From Nageia nagi (Eukaryota; Pinophyta), in contig JBITNC010000001.1 in assembly GCA_050084985.1 (NCBI GenBank), forward strand, positions 191,270,001 to 191,334,000: a DNA stretch of 64,000 nt, written 5' to 3'. Of the stretch, positions 1 through 11,889 are shown piece by piece. The position numbers were made by a program, and so were the translations under genes. Below the pieces are notes generated by a model. It saw nothing but the letters and a program-made list of their open reading frames with translations. It made no database searches and was not told the origin of the DNA. Position 1 is the stretch's first letter; the number at the start of each line of letters is the position of its first letter.

Positions 1-174
1 GGACTATTTTGGATGCTTTCCATTATACTTGAAGAAAATATAGAACTTTCTTATGAGGGAGAGTTTCTTGATATCGTATGTAGTAAGATATTTTTATATT
101 AGACTAAAGGAATATTCAGTAACTAGTTACAATATTCTTTATCATGTCATGGGTTCAAGTCTTTCTCTTGCTAC

Positions 175-335
175 TACAATAACCTCTAGTTGTACCAAGG
201 TAAAAATTTTAAGGTAGTTATTAATGTTGGCACAACACACCCTCCATTTATATGAGAGTTTATAGATTTGAACCTAGTTTACTTCCTCTTCATGGGCATG
301 GATTGACCAATAGGCCAAGCCCTCAAGCCTCTCGT
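175..335 (-). mobile_element. tRNA-derived SINE-like element
   Basis: Read on the minus strand, this stretch has a perfect RNA polymerase III A box, TGGCCTATTGG (plus 307-317). A perfect B box, GGTTCAAATC, follows 32 nt later (plus 265-274). That pair and spacing are the mark of a tRNA-derived SINE head. It lies directly against the LINE remnant. The 3' end, tail and target-site duplication are not clear, so the outer limits are approximate. Confidence 0.5.
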
Positions 336-1330
336 AGTATGAAATTTTATTCCATCTTTGAAATGGCATATTTCTAATGATCAATATGATATATTTGAAA
401 GGAAAAAAATATGTTCAAAAATTGAAAACTTCCGTCAACTAAATCTAGTACCATTGAAATTGATATAACTAGTCTAGAATAGACTAAGAAGACTCCCAAT
501 AATATAGTGTTTTACATCATTAAATACTAGAGCTCAAAGAAATATATAAGATCTCCAAGCATTGAATTACCTACTTTATGGCAATAAGAGGAAGGAAAGA
601 GTCATACATAAAATCTCATTGATAAGTTACACTTGGATTCAAGGTAGGGAGATACCTTAGATGAGCCCTTGGGAGGCTTTTTTGCTGAGAAGATATCCAG
701 ATCCTTCTAGTGTAAAAGCATACAAAGAAGAGGCAAGAGAAAATCCTTGATAGATGAATTGAAAGAGGCCAATAATATCTAGTTGGGTTTTATTAATGGT
801 GAGAATAATGGATACATCAATAACTAATATTTGAATCATCTCAAATAATCATTTCCCAAAACCTAGATCATTGATCATAGTAAGAATAAATTATAACTCA
901 ATTTCATCATAAGATTTTTTGTAGTTAATTTTAAAAAATATGATAGATTGACTAGATTAGAAATCCCATTCTATATCTTCTTATATGGTTAATATATTAT
1001 CTAAGATGTATGTGTTATGGATAAGCCCTTTTTATATTTATTTTGATCAATAATAATAAAAACATTGAGAATGAAGTTAGAGACGTAATGCATTTGCAAT
1101 GATCTTATAAGACACAATAAGCAAAGTTATGAGTTACCAATTGGTAATGAGCTTAAGATCATCTGCCTTGAAAATGAACTTGATGTTTCCTTTTTTAATG
1201 AGAGAGCTAAGGAAGCCAATCTCCATGGCTTCTTGGTACAAACACAAATGATGTGGTCCTCTAGTAGCTTATAGGGTTTCATAGAATTTGTATGGGAAGC
1301 TATGAATTCCTTGGGATCTATCATTAGCCA
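335..1330 (-). mobile_element. Degenerate L1-type LINE reverse transcriptase remnant
   Basis: Minus-strand translation, with many stops and shifts, follows the reverse transcriptase of plant L1-type LINEs. Near 1,190-1,080 it reads KKGNIKFIFK..DLKLITNW followed by YKIIANAL, matching the family block KKGxIKFIPKxGDLKLITNWRPI. Near 1,040-990 it reads KGLIHNTYILDNILT (family KGRxILDNILT). Near 920-890 it reads FFKINYKKSYDEIE, the motif-A block (family FLKIDFEKAYDRIEW) with the catalytic Asp changed to Asn. At 760-690 IYQGFSLASSLY matches motif B (IRQGCPLxPxLF). Matching continues weakly to about 340. No intact frame remains, so this is a dead fragment. Endonuclease and tail were not found. Confidence 0.78.
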
Positions 1331-1927
1331 TCTAAGATAGAGGCTTAAAAAGACCTTGTAGAGAAGCTTATCATAAATTGAACATTGATTATTAGAGAGA
1401 TTGCAAGGGATTATTATTAAATATTCTTGACTAGTGTGATTCCATTGGGGAGAATGGTATTAAGAAGAGAAAACTTATTCGTAGTGAGTAGCAAAGATCT
1501 AGTTTTAAGGGGTACCTATAATATGGTCAATGCCTCGATATAGGGATTTGATGAGCATTGCTTATTAAATGGATGGATTCATTAGAAGAAAATTTTAACA
1601 CATGATCTATAATTCTAAATTAATGCATTCTAACTTTTAGATGAGCTTTAATGGTCTTGTATAATTTAAACAATCTAACTTGATGATCAATCTAAGAAAT
1701 TTACTAATAGATGGAACCATTGAACAAATTGGCCTTGAGTTTTAGACATGTTGATGCTAGCTCTTTTTGAAAAGCTACATTAACATGGTATTAAAACCTA
1801 GCCCTATGGTCGTAGTTGAACTATAGGGAAGGTGGGCTCTTCCTTGTAGGTTTCATGTTTGAGTCGGCTTTGCCTCCAGTTCACCCAACTCCTCAAGGCT
1901 AACAATTCCCATGAGTCTTCGTATGAT
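1331..1927. other. Unresolved sequence upstream of the LINE remnant
   Basis: No convincing coding frame, repeat boundary or RNA gene. Some of it may be further decayed LINE 5' sequence on the minus strand, but no family block can be recognised. Around 1,800-1,900 there is a B-box-like GTTTGAGTC that could belong to another old SINE; the matching A box is poor. Confidence 0.3.
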
Positions 1928-2195
1928 CCCCCACATAAGGCAACAAAAAAGAGTGGTTTAATAGTGTGAAGTTATAAGTGGCCTCAATTCAATTTGAATG
2001 CTTGAACTAGTAGAAGACGACCAACGATGCTACCAATTCTCCTCCTAAAAACAAAATGAGCGTTCATACACTTCCCCGCATAAGGCAACAAAAAAGAATG
2101 GTTTAATAGTGGGAAGTCATAAGTGACCTCAACGTAATTCGAACACTTAAACTAGTAGAAGACGACCGATGATGCTACCGTTTCTCCTCCTTTAA
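1928..2195. repeat. 145-bp-period direct duplication
   Basis: Two adjacent copies of a segment of about 120 bp, starting near 1,928 and 2,072, repeat at a period of 145 bp. Both contain CATAAGGCAACAAAAAAGA, a run around GGTTTAATAGTG, and AACTAGTAGAAGACGACC, and both end in CTCCTCC. The copies have diverged by scattered substitutions, so the duplication is not recent. Confidence 0.8.
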
Positions 2196-2437
2196 AAAAT
2201 AACATGTATTAAAACCTCACCAAATTTAGTAAAAAAAACTAGTGATAAGTAGAATTTAAAAATAATAATTACTCCATAAGAGTTATTAATTATAGTGGAT
2301 ATAAAGTCAAACATTGCATATGGTGATTTCAAAAATACTTTTCAAAGTAGTTAAAAGTCACTTCTTTCAATTATTTATTAAAGTCGACTTGAAGCCATCT
2401 TTTTCTGAAGTAAACACTCATAAAATGAACGCCGTAT

Positions 2438-2476
<39 letters not shown>

Positions 2477-2960
2477 CACAAGAGTTTAAATAGCTGGGTA
2501 ATTGAAATAGTCCATATTTAATTACGGTATTTAAATCATTATGCATCTAAACATGATGAACGGACTCTGCTCAAATGTAAGGTACTCCAAACAAACATTA
2601 TTCACATCTTGATTACCATGTTCATTGGCGTTAGCTTTTTAATAGGCAGTCTTATCATTTCAACGAAATTTATAATTTGTATTTGTTACAAATACTACAT
2701 AACATCTACTTCTTGTCTCTCAATTTAATTAACCTTAGCATAACATACATATAATAGTAACATTTAGTTATAAAAAACAATTTGCCAACTGTTCAATTCG
2801 CTCGATCGATATGTCGACATTGTCCTTTATTTCTTCAGTCCATCCATTGAATGACAACTTGCTCAAGGGTACGGATATGCTCTATTAAACGTAATACAAA
2901 CGCCAAATCTCTTTCTCAGAACATGTCCACTGGGAAAGTCATGTACGGCCTGACCATCCT
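2196..2960. other. AT-rich spacer downstream of the ZIP gene, with (AT)n
   Basis: No gene is visible. It holds a 35-bp (AT)n microsatellite at 2,440-2,474 and otherwise AT-rich unique-looking sequence. The right end is the 3' flank of the minus-strand ZIP gene. Confidence 0.6.
2811..2820. promoter_or_regulatory. ZDRE-like palindrome (bZIP19/23-type zinc-deficiency element)
   Basis: ATGTCGACAT exactly fits the plant zinc-deficiency response element RTGTCGACAY, bound in Arabidopsis by bZIP19/bZIP23 in promoters of ZIP genes. Here it lies about 200 bp beyond the stop codon of the ZIP gene, in its 3' flank. I saw none in the 300 bp upstream of the start. The sequence match is seen; regulation is inferred only from the match and the neighbour. 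Confidence 0.35.
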
Positions 2961-3017
2961 TGGAATGTGGCATTTTTTTAATTGAGGTTCCACTCACTGA
3001 ATGAAATGAAGAAAAAA

Positions 3018-4287
3018 CTAAGCCCATTTAGCGATCAGAGACATGGAGCCAATACCCAGGAAGAGAGCACTATAAGACCACAACTGAAGTGCAACGTTGG
3101 TCTGCATTCTTTTGCTGATAAAATCTGGTGCAAGAAGATCAACCAAAGCCATGTAGATCAGAATCCCCGCTGATGCCGCATCGAACAATCCCTCAACAGT
3201 CAGTGCTGTGGGGCTGTTCTCATTATATGCCGATGAAAGTGCAATTCCTAACGCTATTCCGAACGGCGTTGTCAACGAAAAGAACAATGCCATTACAGCC
3301 GTCGATCTTCTACTGAAAGCCGCCTATTCATCATTCCAAATTTCATGCCAAGCCCATAACATCAAAACCGCTTGCAACAAACGAAACATACATTCAATTT
3401 TGAAAGCTGTTAAATAAACTCACCTGAACAATGCATCCGCCAAGTCCTATTCCTTCGAAAAACTGATGAAATGTCAAGGCTGCAATCAAAGGCCGTATCG
3501 TACATGGGCTTCCAGATGCCCCCATTGATATTCCAATAATCACGGAGTGTGCTACTATTCCAAGCTCTAACACCTACAATTACCCAAAATCAATTACTTC
3601 CCTATTATGTGCTTATATATTTCAGAAATGTTTCTATTCATTTTGGCATACCTGAGAAATTACACGGTGCCGTATCAAGATGGAACCAGGATCTTCAGAA
3701 CTTGTACCATGTCCATGTCCATGCCCATGTCCATGTCCATGATTATGATGCTGGTCCATTTGAGAGTCATTAAACCCTGTTTCTCTATCAGAAGTTTGTT
3801 CGACAGCAACTTTCGGTTGTTGTTTCCTTGCATGCTCACGTTCATAGAATCCAGTTGCCATAGAGTCTATTATGAGGGTACAAACAGCCGCCATCATAGC
3901 TACAAACCCAGCAAAAGGAAACTTTTGCCAAGGATTGTTCTTCAAACATTCATTGGTTAGAGACTCGAATGCATCTGGAAGAATATGAACAAAACCGGTT
4001 GCAAGAATAACGCCCGCAGCAAAAGCCTTGATGACAAAAAAAATATCCTTGTCTGGCTTTAGGGCTTTGAAGGATCGTCCCACTATTGGCAAACAGACGC
4101 CTATTGTGCTGGCTGCAAGAATAGAAGCTATTGCTCCAATTTTCAGATGGAGAGCAGTAGTTTTGTCCCTGCAACTTTCATCAGCTGAGCAATCCTCATC
4201 TGCAACAACCAAAATGGGCGTTGCGCACAAAGCAAGAATTATGACAGTAATCTCAAACCTGGTCATGATAACTGGTGTACATAGCAA
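3018..4287 (-). CDS. ZIP-family zinc/iron transporter (3 exons, intact)
   Basis: Join of exon 1 (4287-3652), exon 2 (3573-3424) and exon 3 (3323-3018). Introns are 78 and 100 bp, both GT-AG and phase 0. The product is 363 aa from the first ATG, or 356 aa from the second (4266). I prefer the second because it places a signal peptide ([20 protein letters not shown]) at the N-terminus. The protein has the plant ZIP layout: an extracellular start with Cys33/Cys39, three membrane segments (about 47-70, 82-104, 124-146), a cytosolic His-rich loop (HHNH then repeated HG, 180-194), and five more segments. The TM4 metal-site block is [10 protein letters not shown] (His221). The TM5 block is [11 protein letters not shown] (His248, Glu252). 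Length is normal for the family. It should import Zn2+ or Fe2+ across the plasma or an organelle membrane; substrate cannot be read from sequence. No frame damage, unlike all neighbours. Confidence 0.94.
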
Positions 4288-4822
4288 CCAACAAATGCTA
4301 TCTATTCATATAGTAGATATTCAACAGATGTCTTTAATAGATGAGAGGTGTGAAATCATCGATGTTCATATTTCGAAATAATGTTGTCATCGTACCATCA
4401 CCGGCGGCATGCCTCTCGACTTTGACCGTGTAACAGAGTCTTTACCTTCACGTCAATTATTGCCATAGACTTTACATGCTACAATCCAAATGACTTAAAG
4501 AAGGGTCTACTCACATATCGATCCGTAGAGAAAAAAACACAATTTTTGTTATTCTTATCTTGATTTCGTTTTCAAACGGAAAATTTTAAAACTGATGTAT
4601 TTTATTCTTTGTATAAGTATTAAAGTTTAATATAAGTAATAATATGAGCGTTCTATGGGATGACTATAGGAGTAAATTGTATCATTTTTAGTGGGATTTT
4701 AACATGGGATACTATGTAAAACAAGGTCACAATATGGTCAACTCAACTAACAAACTATGATAATGTTGCTAAAGCAATAATGAGAAGAGGATAAGCAAGT
4801 AAGATTAATGAGCAGATAAATG
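4288..4822. other. Upstream region of the ZIP gene
   Basis: This should hold the minus-strand promoter of the ZIP gene. A weak TATA-like ACTATATGA (minus, near 4,312-4,304) lies close to the first ATG. No zinc-deficiency palindrome or other known motif was recognised. The rest, to the SINE, is AT-rich with no gene. Confidence 0.4.
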
Positions 4823-5037
4823 ATAAGAAGGATTTTTTTTTTTTTGTATGAAGAAGACAATGTTCTTACACAATGAAGGTTTGCAGGGAATTAACACCCG
4901 CCATTATTACATTAGTCATATCCACTTGCAAGTGAGGGGGTGAGATTTGAACATGGGGTCTCCCGTGAACAACTCGAGAGATTTCAACTACCCCTCTCAC
5001 CAACTCCCCTACACTTGCTGGATATAAGAAGGATTTT
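4823..5037 (-). mobile_element. Complete tRNA-derived SINE with poly(A) tail and 14-bp TSD
   Basis: The body runs on the minus strand from 5,023 to about 4,837. It has a B box, GTTCAAATC (plus 4,944-4,952), and an A-box-like TGGTGAGAGGG with one mismatch (plus 4,992-5,002) about 40 nt upstream of it. The 3' end is a poly(A), seen as the T run at 4,833-4,845. It is flanked by a perfect 14-bp target-site duplication, ATAAGAAGGATTTT, at 4,823-4,836 and 5,024-5,037. Tail, polymerase III boxes and duplication together make this a retroposed SINE. It inserted upstream of the ZIP gene, in the same orientation. Confidence 0.85.
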
Positions 5038-6333
5038 ATCTCACTACACAACAAATAAATTTACATAAAGTTTTTCAAGGATGGATATAAGGAAATGAAT
5101 TTCAGCTTCCTCAAAGATGATGAAGTACCATACATACAACTACAAAAAGACTAAAGAAAAGAGGCAAGATCAACTAACTACTTTAATATTTTCTTGATAT
5201 TTTAGATTAAATTAATATTTTCTTGAATTACTTACATCCAACCACCATTAGAACAAGCATCTTCAAAGTAAGAAGGTCCAAAATTAACTTAATACGTCAA
5301 AGCATACTTCACTTACTTACCTTTAGGCTCTTCTTCTTTGTCCACATATAATGTGGCATATCCAACCTTATAATCAACTTCTTGATATCGGTTTCTTATT
5401 ATCCTTCTTTCAAAAATGATATCAAGTATTTATCTTGGTGGGTAATTTTAGAGAATTCCCTTCCCCTTCTTAGTCTTCATAAAATAAAAAATAGGACTTA
5501 GTAAAGATCAATCACTTGAACAATTCAAACACAGCTTGTATTCTAATACCAAAAGATTTAAACACCAAATATTAATATTGGAATACCCAAATGACCTCAA
5601 GAATATTTAATAGTACCCAATAATAGATCATTGGGAATCTATGACTATGATAAACTTAGATTATGGGTATTTTAAAAATATGACATGTAGATTATGAACA
5701 TTCCATAAAAATCATGTCAAAAGAGTTTACACTTGAAAATAAATAATTTTAATAGTAAAAATAATCTTATTTTAGTAAAGTATGCTAAAGACTTAATTTA
5801 CAAAGGTGCAAAAAATGATTTTCTTTTATTACTCAATTATAATAGTAATGATAAGAAAATTTGCATACACTAATTGATTCTCTATCATATATATAGCACA
5901 ACTATAAAATAATTATACTCTTTTGAATTGACTAGTATTTGTTCTTCCCTTAAATTACAAATCTTCTACCTAAATATTGTATAAGAAAATATTTATAGTT
6001 ATAGCTACAATCAACTTACAATGTTGAGATGGATGATAATGTTAATAATTTTAAACTTTTTAAATAAGAGTTCAATTTATCTTCATCATAATCATCTTCC
6101 AATAAAGAAACCATGCATGTTTTTTACAAATAAGTATGAGGAAGTTGATATTACTCCAAACATCCCTCTTTGATGTCAACCTCTTGAGGTATATCATAAT
6201 AATAAAAAAAGTTTTAAGTCACTATATTAGATCTTGTAATACTTTTGAGTATAAATTGTATATTGCTTCTTCCTACACTATAAAATTATTTTAGACCTTT
6301 TGTATAAGATATAGGTTGCAAATTAGACCTTTT
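5038..6333. other. AT-rich spacer, nothing recognised
   Basis: I see no coding frame, repeat boundary, RNA gene or LTR feature between the SINE and the first copia LTR. Confidence 0.5.
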
Positions 6334-6725
<392 letters not shown>

Positions 6726-7221
6726 TGAGAGAGTTGAACTATAAACTAAACAACTCTAAACTCCCAAGATTACATGAAAGCTCTAATTCAAGTCTAACAA
6801 ATTCACAAAGCAATCTCATAAAGATAACACAATATGTAAGTGGTTCCTCCAACTAGGAGTACATTCACCAACTAGATCTTTTTTAATCTCAAATATGACT
6901 CTTACAATCTTTCTAACCTCAAGTTTTAAACACTATCCTCTAGCATAACTTTACTCCACAAATTGGTGTATGCTCCAAAGAGGAAGCTTTCTATTTATAG
7001 GTGAAAATCCCTCTTTAGATCACCCTTTTACCCAACGTACAAAAGTATGATATGCACATCCTTTTACCTAAGGGGCATGCTCATGACATGGAGTGTAGGA
7101 CAAGTTACATTATCATATTCACTTAAATACTTAAGGTATCAAATGATACCCTTAAGTATTAGTGAACTTACATAGAAGATTATTACAAAACCTTTACAAT
7201 AATTCATTATACATTTCAACA
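6726..7221 (-). repeat. 3' LTR of element A
   Basis: 496 bp, in minus orientation, with a TATA box at 6,992-6,999 (TATAAATA on the minus strand). The polypurine tract lies just inside (plus CTCCCCCTTAATG from 7,222). The partner LTR is at 33,548-34,045. Confidence 0.9.
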
Positions 7222-7933
7222 CTCCCCCTTAATGCAATATTGGGATAGAGTGAATAAGAGAGAAGAAAGAGAGAAAGTAAGAGAGTTTGCCTCCAAATAG
7301 ATACAATAGAGATGAGAACTTTTACATATTTGTGAAGTAAAAAAAATCTAGTTTGAGACTCACTACTTTGCCAAATACAATCATTAACCATAATCGATTT
7401 CAATGTACATGAAGTAATCATCCAACTGAAAGTCATGAAGAGTCTCCACGAGCCTGCATACCTGAAGTAAGTAACTTGTAGTCTCAAAGGAACTTACAAG
7501 TCATAAGTAGCTCAAATAACAAGATCAGTTATATGCAATAAATTCATATCAACAAGGATAGATGAATCAAGCAAATGCCATTATAAACTGATCAATGGTG
7601 CACTATAAGTCATTAAAAAAATGCCAAGCCAAAACTCATAGTCACCTACTGTATACAAAACATGTGTTGATTACAAAATAGAGCATAACAAAATGCACAT
7701 ACAAGTGCCTCACATATGGATAATTGAACAATGCCAAAAGATACATACAAGTTTCTCACATATGGATAACTAAATAGTGCTAGATTGGCCAATTTTTTGC
7801 TCTAAAATTTTTTTACAAGTTCCTCATGCAAAGCAAACTTACCATGAAGGTGTATAATAAAATCAACACTATATAAAATAAAATCCTTCTAGGGGTGAAG
7901 TTGTCATCACAAACATGAATTCAACATAAGAAT
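7222..7933 (-). other. 3' UTR of element A with single hairpin unit
   Basis: Non-coding stretch between the pol stop and the 3' LTR. It contains the stem AAGTT...AACTT at 7,817-7,840 and shorter related AGTT...AACT units near 7,700-7,780. These are degenerate counterparts of the hairpin arrays seen in elements C and D. It ends in the polypurine tract. Confidence 0.65.
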
Positions 7934-10173
7934 TCAAACTTCACTCCCCCTTGAGATCAACTTCACCAACCTGATAGCATCCTTAAGCTTATAGGATTGA
8001 GCTTTCAGGAGGGGCTTGGTGAATAAATAAATGAAGTTCAAGGTGGATGGATAATACTTTAGTTGTATGATGCCATCAAGAACCTTCTCCCTGATAAAAT
8101 GAGCCTAAATTTTTATATGTTTTATTCTCTAATGGAACACAAAATTCTTAACCAAAGAAATAGCCGATTGATTATCTAAAGTAATCAAATATGAGCTAGC
8201 TTGCTCACACCCAATTTCTTTCAAAATATTTTTAGCTAAATAGCTTCTTAGATTGTAACAGACATGGCACAGTATTCAAATTCTATGGTGAAAAGAGAAA
8301 TAGTAGGCTACTTCTTAGAAGCCCAAGAGATAGCACCTAAACCAATGCTAAAAACATACGTAGAGGCTGATTTTTTGTCATATCTATCTCCTCCATAATT
8401 AGAATATGAGAACCTTGAGAGAACAAACGAGAAAAAATTGGAATACTTGAGAGCAAGATCCTTCATCCCTGCAACATACCTCAAGATTTACTTAACAACA
8501 TTGAGATGCTCAACATATGGTTTCTCCATGAATTATGCCATCAAATTCACTGCAAAGGTAATATCTGGCCTAAAAATAGTCAAATATATAAGACTACCAA
8601 TTAATTGCCTATAAGCTATAGCACCAACCAACTGAGAGTTAGAGCTTAGAGAAATAAAGATTCTAGAAGAGATTAGGATCATAGCATATCTACACTCCTC
8701 CATTCCAAACTATTACAAGATGTCTGATATGTACTTAGATTGATTGAGATAAGTATAATCCTTATATTGATACACTTGCATTCTAAGATAGTAGTGTAAG
8801 AGACTAATATCAATCATTTCAAATATTACTTTAAGTTTGAATATGCACTCTTGAATGATTTCATCATTATTCCTAATAATCAAAAGATCATCCACATAAA
8901 GGAGAATAAAGACCACATCTTTTCTATGATTAAACACATATAGATTGAAGTTAAAAAGATATTTAAAGAATCTAATTTCTACAAAGTACCTTAAAATCTT
9001 TCTATACTAGGCTCTAGGTTCTTGCTTAAATCTATATAAAGACTTCTTTAGCTTGCACACAAAAGACTCTTTACCTTTCATAATAAACCCTTTTATTTGA
9101 TTCATGAATATTACCACATCTAAGTCACCATTGAGAAATGCACTCTTTACGTCAAGTTGAAAAAATTTCTATTTTTGAGTTGCAAAAAGAGTAAAGATAA
9201 TTTTCATAGTAGGCATATTTACCATAGAAGAAAAAATTTTCTCATAATCTACATCATATTTTTGAGTAAAACCTTTAGCTACAAACCTTGCCTTGTATTT
9301 CGCAATATCCCTAATAGAATTGTACTTGACCTTGTAGATCTACTTATTACCAATTACATTTTTCTCATTGGGATAAAAAACCAAATTTCAAGTCATAAGC
9401 ACCTCATACTCCATTTTCATGGCTTCCATCTAGCGCTCATGCTTTGAAGCTTCTTTGAAGGATGAGGGTTCATGCTTGTTATTAATTTTGGCAAATAAGG
9501 ATTTGTTCAAGGTCATACTCCTTGTTACCCTTTGAATTGGAGAGTTTTATTTCTGAGGTGACTTGACTATATCAATATCCAACCAGCTAAGAGCAACTGA
9601 TGAGTTATCTAGATCATCAACATCCTCATTAGAAGCAGATTTTTCAAGAAGTTCATTGAACTTTACATACCTTGAAATGAACACTGCTTTATAGGATGGA
9701 GAGTAGAGCCTGTAGCCTCTATATTGACTATCATAACCCATAAAAATGCATTTTTTAGCCTTTTTTTAAACTTTTTCCTTTTCACAAAAATAATGTAGGA
9801 GAATGTTTCACAACCAAACACCCTAAGGTGAGAAATGTTAGGTTTTATTTTTGACCATACCTCAAAAGGAGTTTTACCTTGAATGACTTTTATGGGACAT
9901 ATATTCAAGGTGTAAATAGCAGTGCTCATAGCTTCACCCATAAGAAATTAGAAATATTATTCAAATTATCCTATTTTTTTCTTTTCGTAACACCATTATA
10001 TTGAGGAGTGTAATGAATCATAAACTACCTCTTAATTCCATACTTAGCATAATAGTCATTCAACTCATTGCTATTATATTCTTCTCCATTATCTGATCTC
10101 AACATCTTAATTTGAAGGTTAGTTTGATTCTTAATAAAAGCCTTAAAAATCTTAAAAATATCAAAGGTTTGAT
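7934..10173 (-). pseudogene. Element A pol, 3' part (integrase core, RT, RNase H), broken
   Basis: Continuation of the A gag-pol after the C insertion, reading from 10,173 down to the stop TGA at 7,936-7,934. Recognisable pieces are the integrase C-terminal block with NICPIKVIQGKTPFEVW and FRVFGCE-like text (9,941-9,663), the Tyr-rich RYVKFNELLEKS segment (9,741-9,547), and RT with LLYVDDLLI and LLHYYLRMQVYQ (8,937-8,713). Stops and shifts separate them, so no protein can be made. Reads match elements C-E throughout, which makes the assignment firm. Confidence 0.85.
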
Positions 10174-10178
10174 CTTTG

Positions 10179-10636
10179 TGTTAGAATTTGTAATGAAATA
10201 TTGTGAATATCTAAAACTCCTTGTAAATTCAATTAATCACTTAAAGGATATGTAGATACCTTAAGGTATTAATTGAATTCTTTATTATGTAGACTTTGAC
10301 CTTACCATGTGGTTAGTTGGTAGGTTAAAGTTAGGTGATACATTTATTGTAACCCTAACCTTACCCTTGAGTTAAAGGGAGGTTAGGGAGGTGCTCTCAA
10401 GCTATAAATAGAGGGCCTCTCCTCTTGTAACATAACTAAGTTTTTGGAGTAAGATTACTCTACTAGTTGTGTAGGAGAGAAAGAGAATTATTGTAAGAGG
10501 TGCATAGATTGAGAATTGAGAACTAGTTATGGATGTACTCCCAAGGAGGGAGGAACCACATTATATTTGTGTTATGTTGAATGGTTGAGTTTCCTAGTCT
10601 TGGACCTTGAGAATTAGAGTAGATCTAAATCCTTCA
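10179..10636 (+). repeat. 5' LTR of element C
   Basis: 458 bp, from TGTTAGAATT to AAATCCTTCA. TATA box TATAAATA at 10,403-10,410. The primer binding site TGGTATCAGAGC (10,639-10,650), complementary to the 3' end of initiator tRNA-Met, follows within 3 nt. Right after it, a 23-bp unit with GGTGTGGAAGCTCTTCTT is present three times (about 10,656-10,715). Confidence 0.94.
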
Positions 10637-11502
10637 ATTGGTATCAGAGCTTGGTGTGGAAGCTCTTCTTCTTGGTGTGGAAGCTCTTCTTTTTGATGTG
10701 GAAGCTCTTATTCCTTCAATTTTAAGGTCTTGGTGAGGTAAATTCTAAGAGAAGGTATAAATTTCCTCCTCCTTTGGTTATCTTATGAATTATATTCATT
10801 TTGATACTAACATTCTTTTATGATTATGTTAGTTCAACTCTTAGCAAACATTGCCTCAATAACATAATATATTATTGCTCATTTTGTTTGTTCTACTAAC
10901 AATCTTTTATGTTAAGTGATTGGGCAATAATACATTATGCAAAATTTGCAATTTGTATACTAACATTTTTTTTGATTAGTTGCAATATTGCTATTGTTTT
11001 TTCTTTTATATACCTTTTATTCCTTTGGTATTAAGAGGTCTTTATTCCTTTTATTCCTTTGGTATTAAGAGGTATTTATATGATCAAAATGGCAATAATA
11101 TGTTATAGTTAAACTTGATTTGTTCTTATGACACTAACACATTTTGAACTATGTGTTAACTTTTTTGTTATTTGCAAAATATGGGTAATTTTTTCTACTA
11201 TCCTCTAGTAAACATGTTGATAATTTAAGAGGTTAGTATATAGAAATAACATATTGTAAGCCATTTATTACAAAAGGTGTATTTTCTTTAATATCTATAT
11301 GATGAGAGCCATACAAAATGATTTTACAATTATTTTTTTTAATTACATCTCTCATCATAGCTATTTCATAGCTTAAAAAGGGGGAAAGGTATTTAAAAAT
11401 AATAAAATAAGGATTTTTTAAAATTATCAATTTATAAATAAATAAAACCATATAGTTATCCACATTTTTATATATAAAAATTTAGGGGGGGTCAAATAAC
11501 AA

Positions 11503-11792
11503 AATGGTACGTTGAAAGGGTCTGCAAACTGTTTGCCAAAATGCCTCGCTGACATTGCAGTCCACGTCCTTTGTATGCAAAATGTGGAAGCGAAGGGAAG
11601 GCACACGAATTGTTTGACATGATGCATGATGCAGATAGAGTTTCATGGACTGCCATGATCACAGGATATGCACCAAGGTGTTACCTTGAAAGGGCCTGCA
11701 AAATATTTTTTTATTTGCCTCATCAAGATACAGTCTCGTTCAATACAATGATCGTAGGATATGCACAAAATGGATACGTTGAAAAGGTCTAA
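11503..11792 (+). pseudogene. Captured PPR gene fragment in the element C leader
   Basis: Translation shows typical plant PLS-type PPR text: MYAKCGS..KAHELFDMM, then DRVSWTAMITGYA, then DTVSFNTMIVGYAQNGY. These are the L/S motif cores (YAKCGxxxxAxxLFDxM, DxVSWNAMIxGYAQNG) of organellar RNA-binding PPR proteins. Only about two and a half motifs are present, with a stop upstream (after AKMPR) and no start or targeting peptide. It lies wholly inside the leader of a copia element, so it was either carried along by the element or inserted into it. Host-gene capture is the inference; the PPR identity is strong. Confidence 0.8.
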
Positions 11793-11889
11793 ACTTGATA
11801 CTGTAGTTGCAAATGATGAAGTAGCAGCAGGAGAAAAGTACTGAATGTAGGCATGGCAAACAAGGGGAAGAAATGGCAACTGTAGGAGT

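Noticed and set aside
3607-3960. 117-codon plus-strand ORF over the ZIP gene
   Set aside because: It is antisense to ZIP exon 1 and owes its Met-Ser repeats to the His-Gly codons on the other strand.
7222-7487. 97-codon ORF in the 3' UTR of element A
   Set aside because: It runs over the polypurine tract and 3' UTR shared with other elements, where the frame is not kept.
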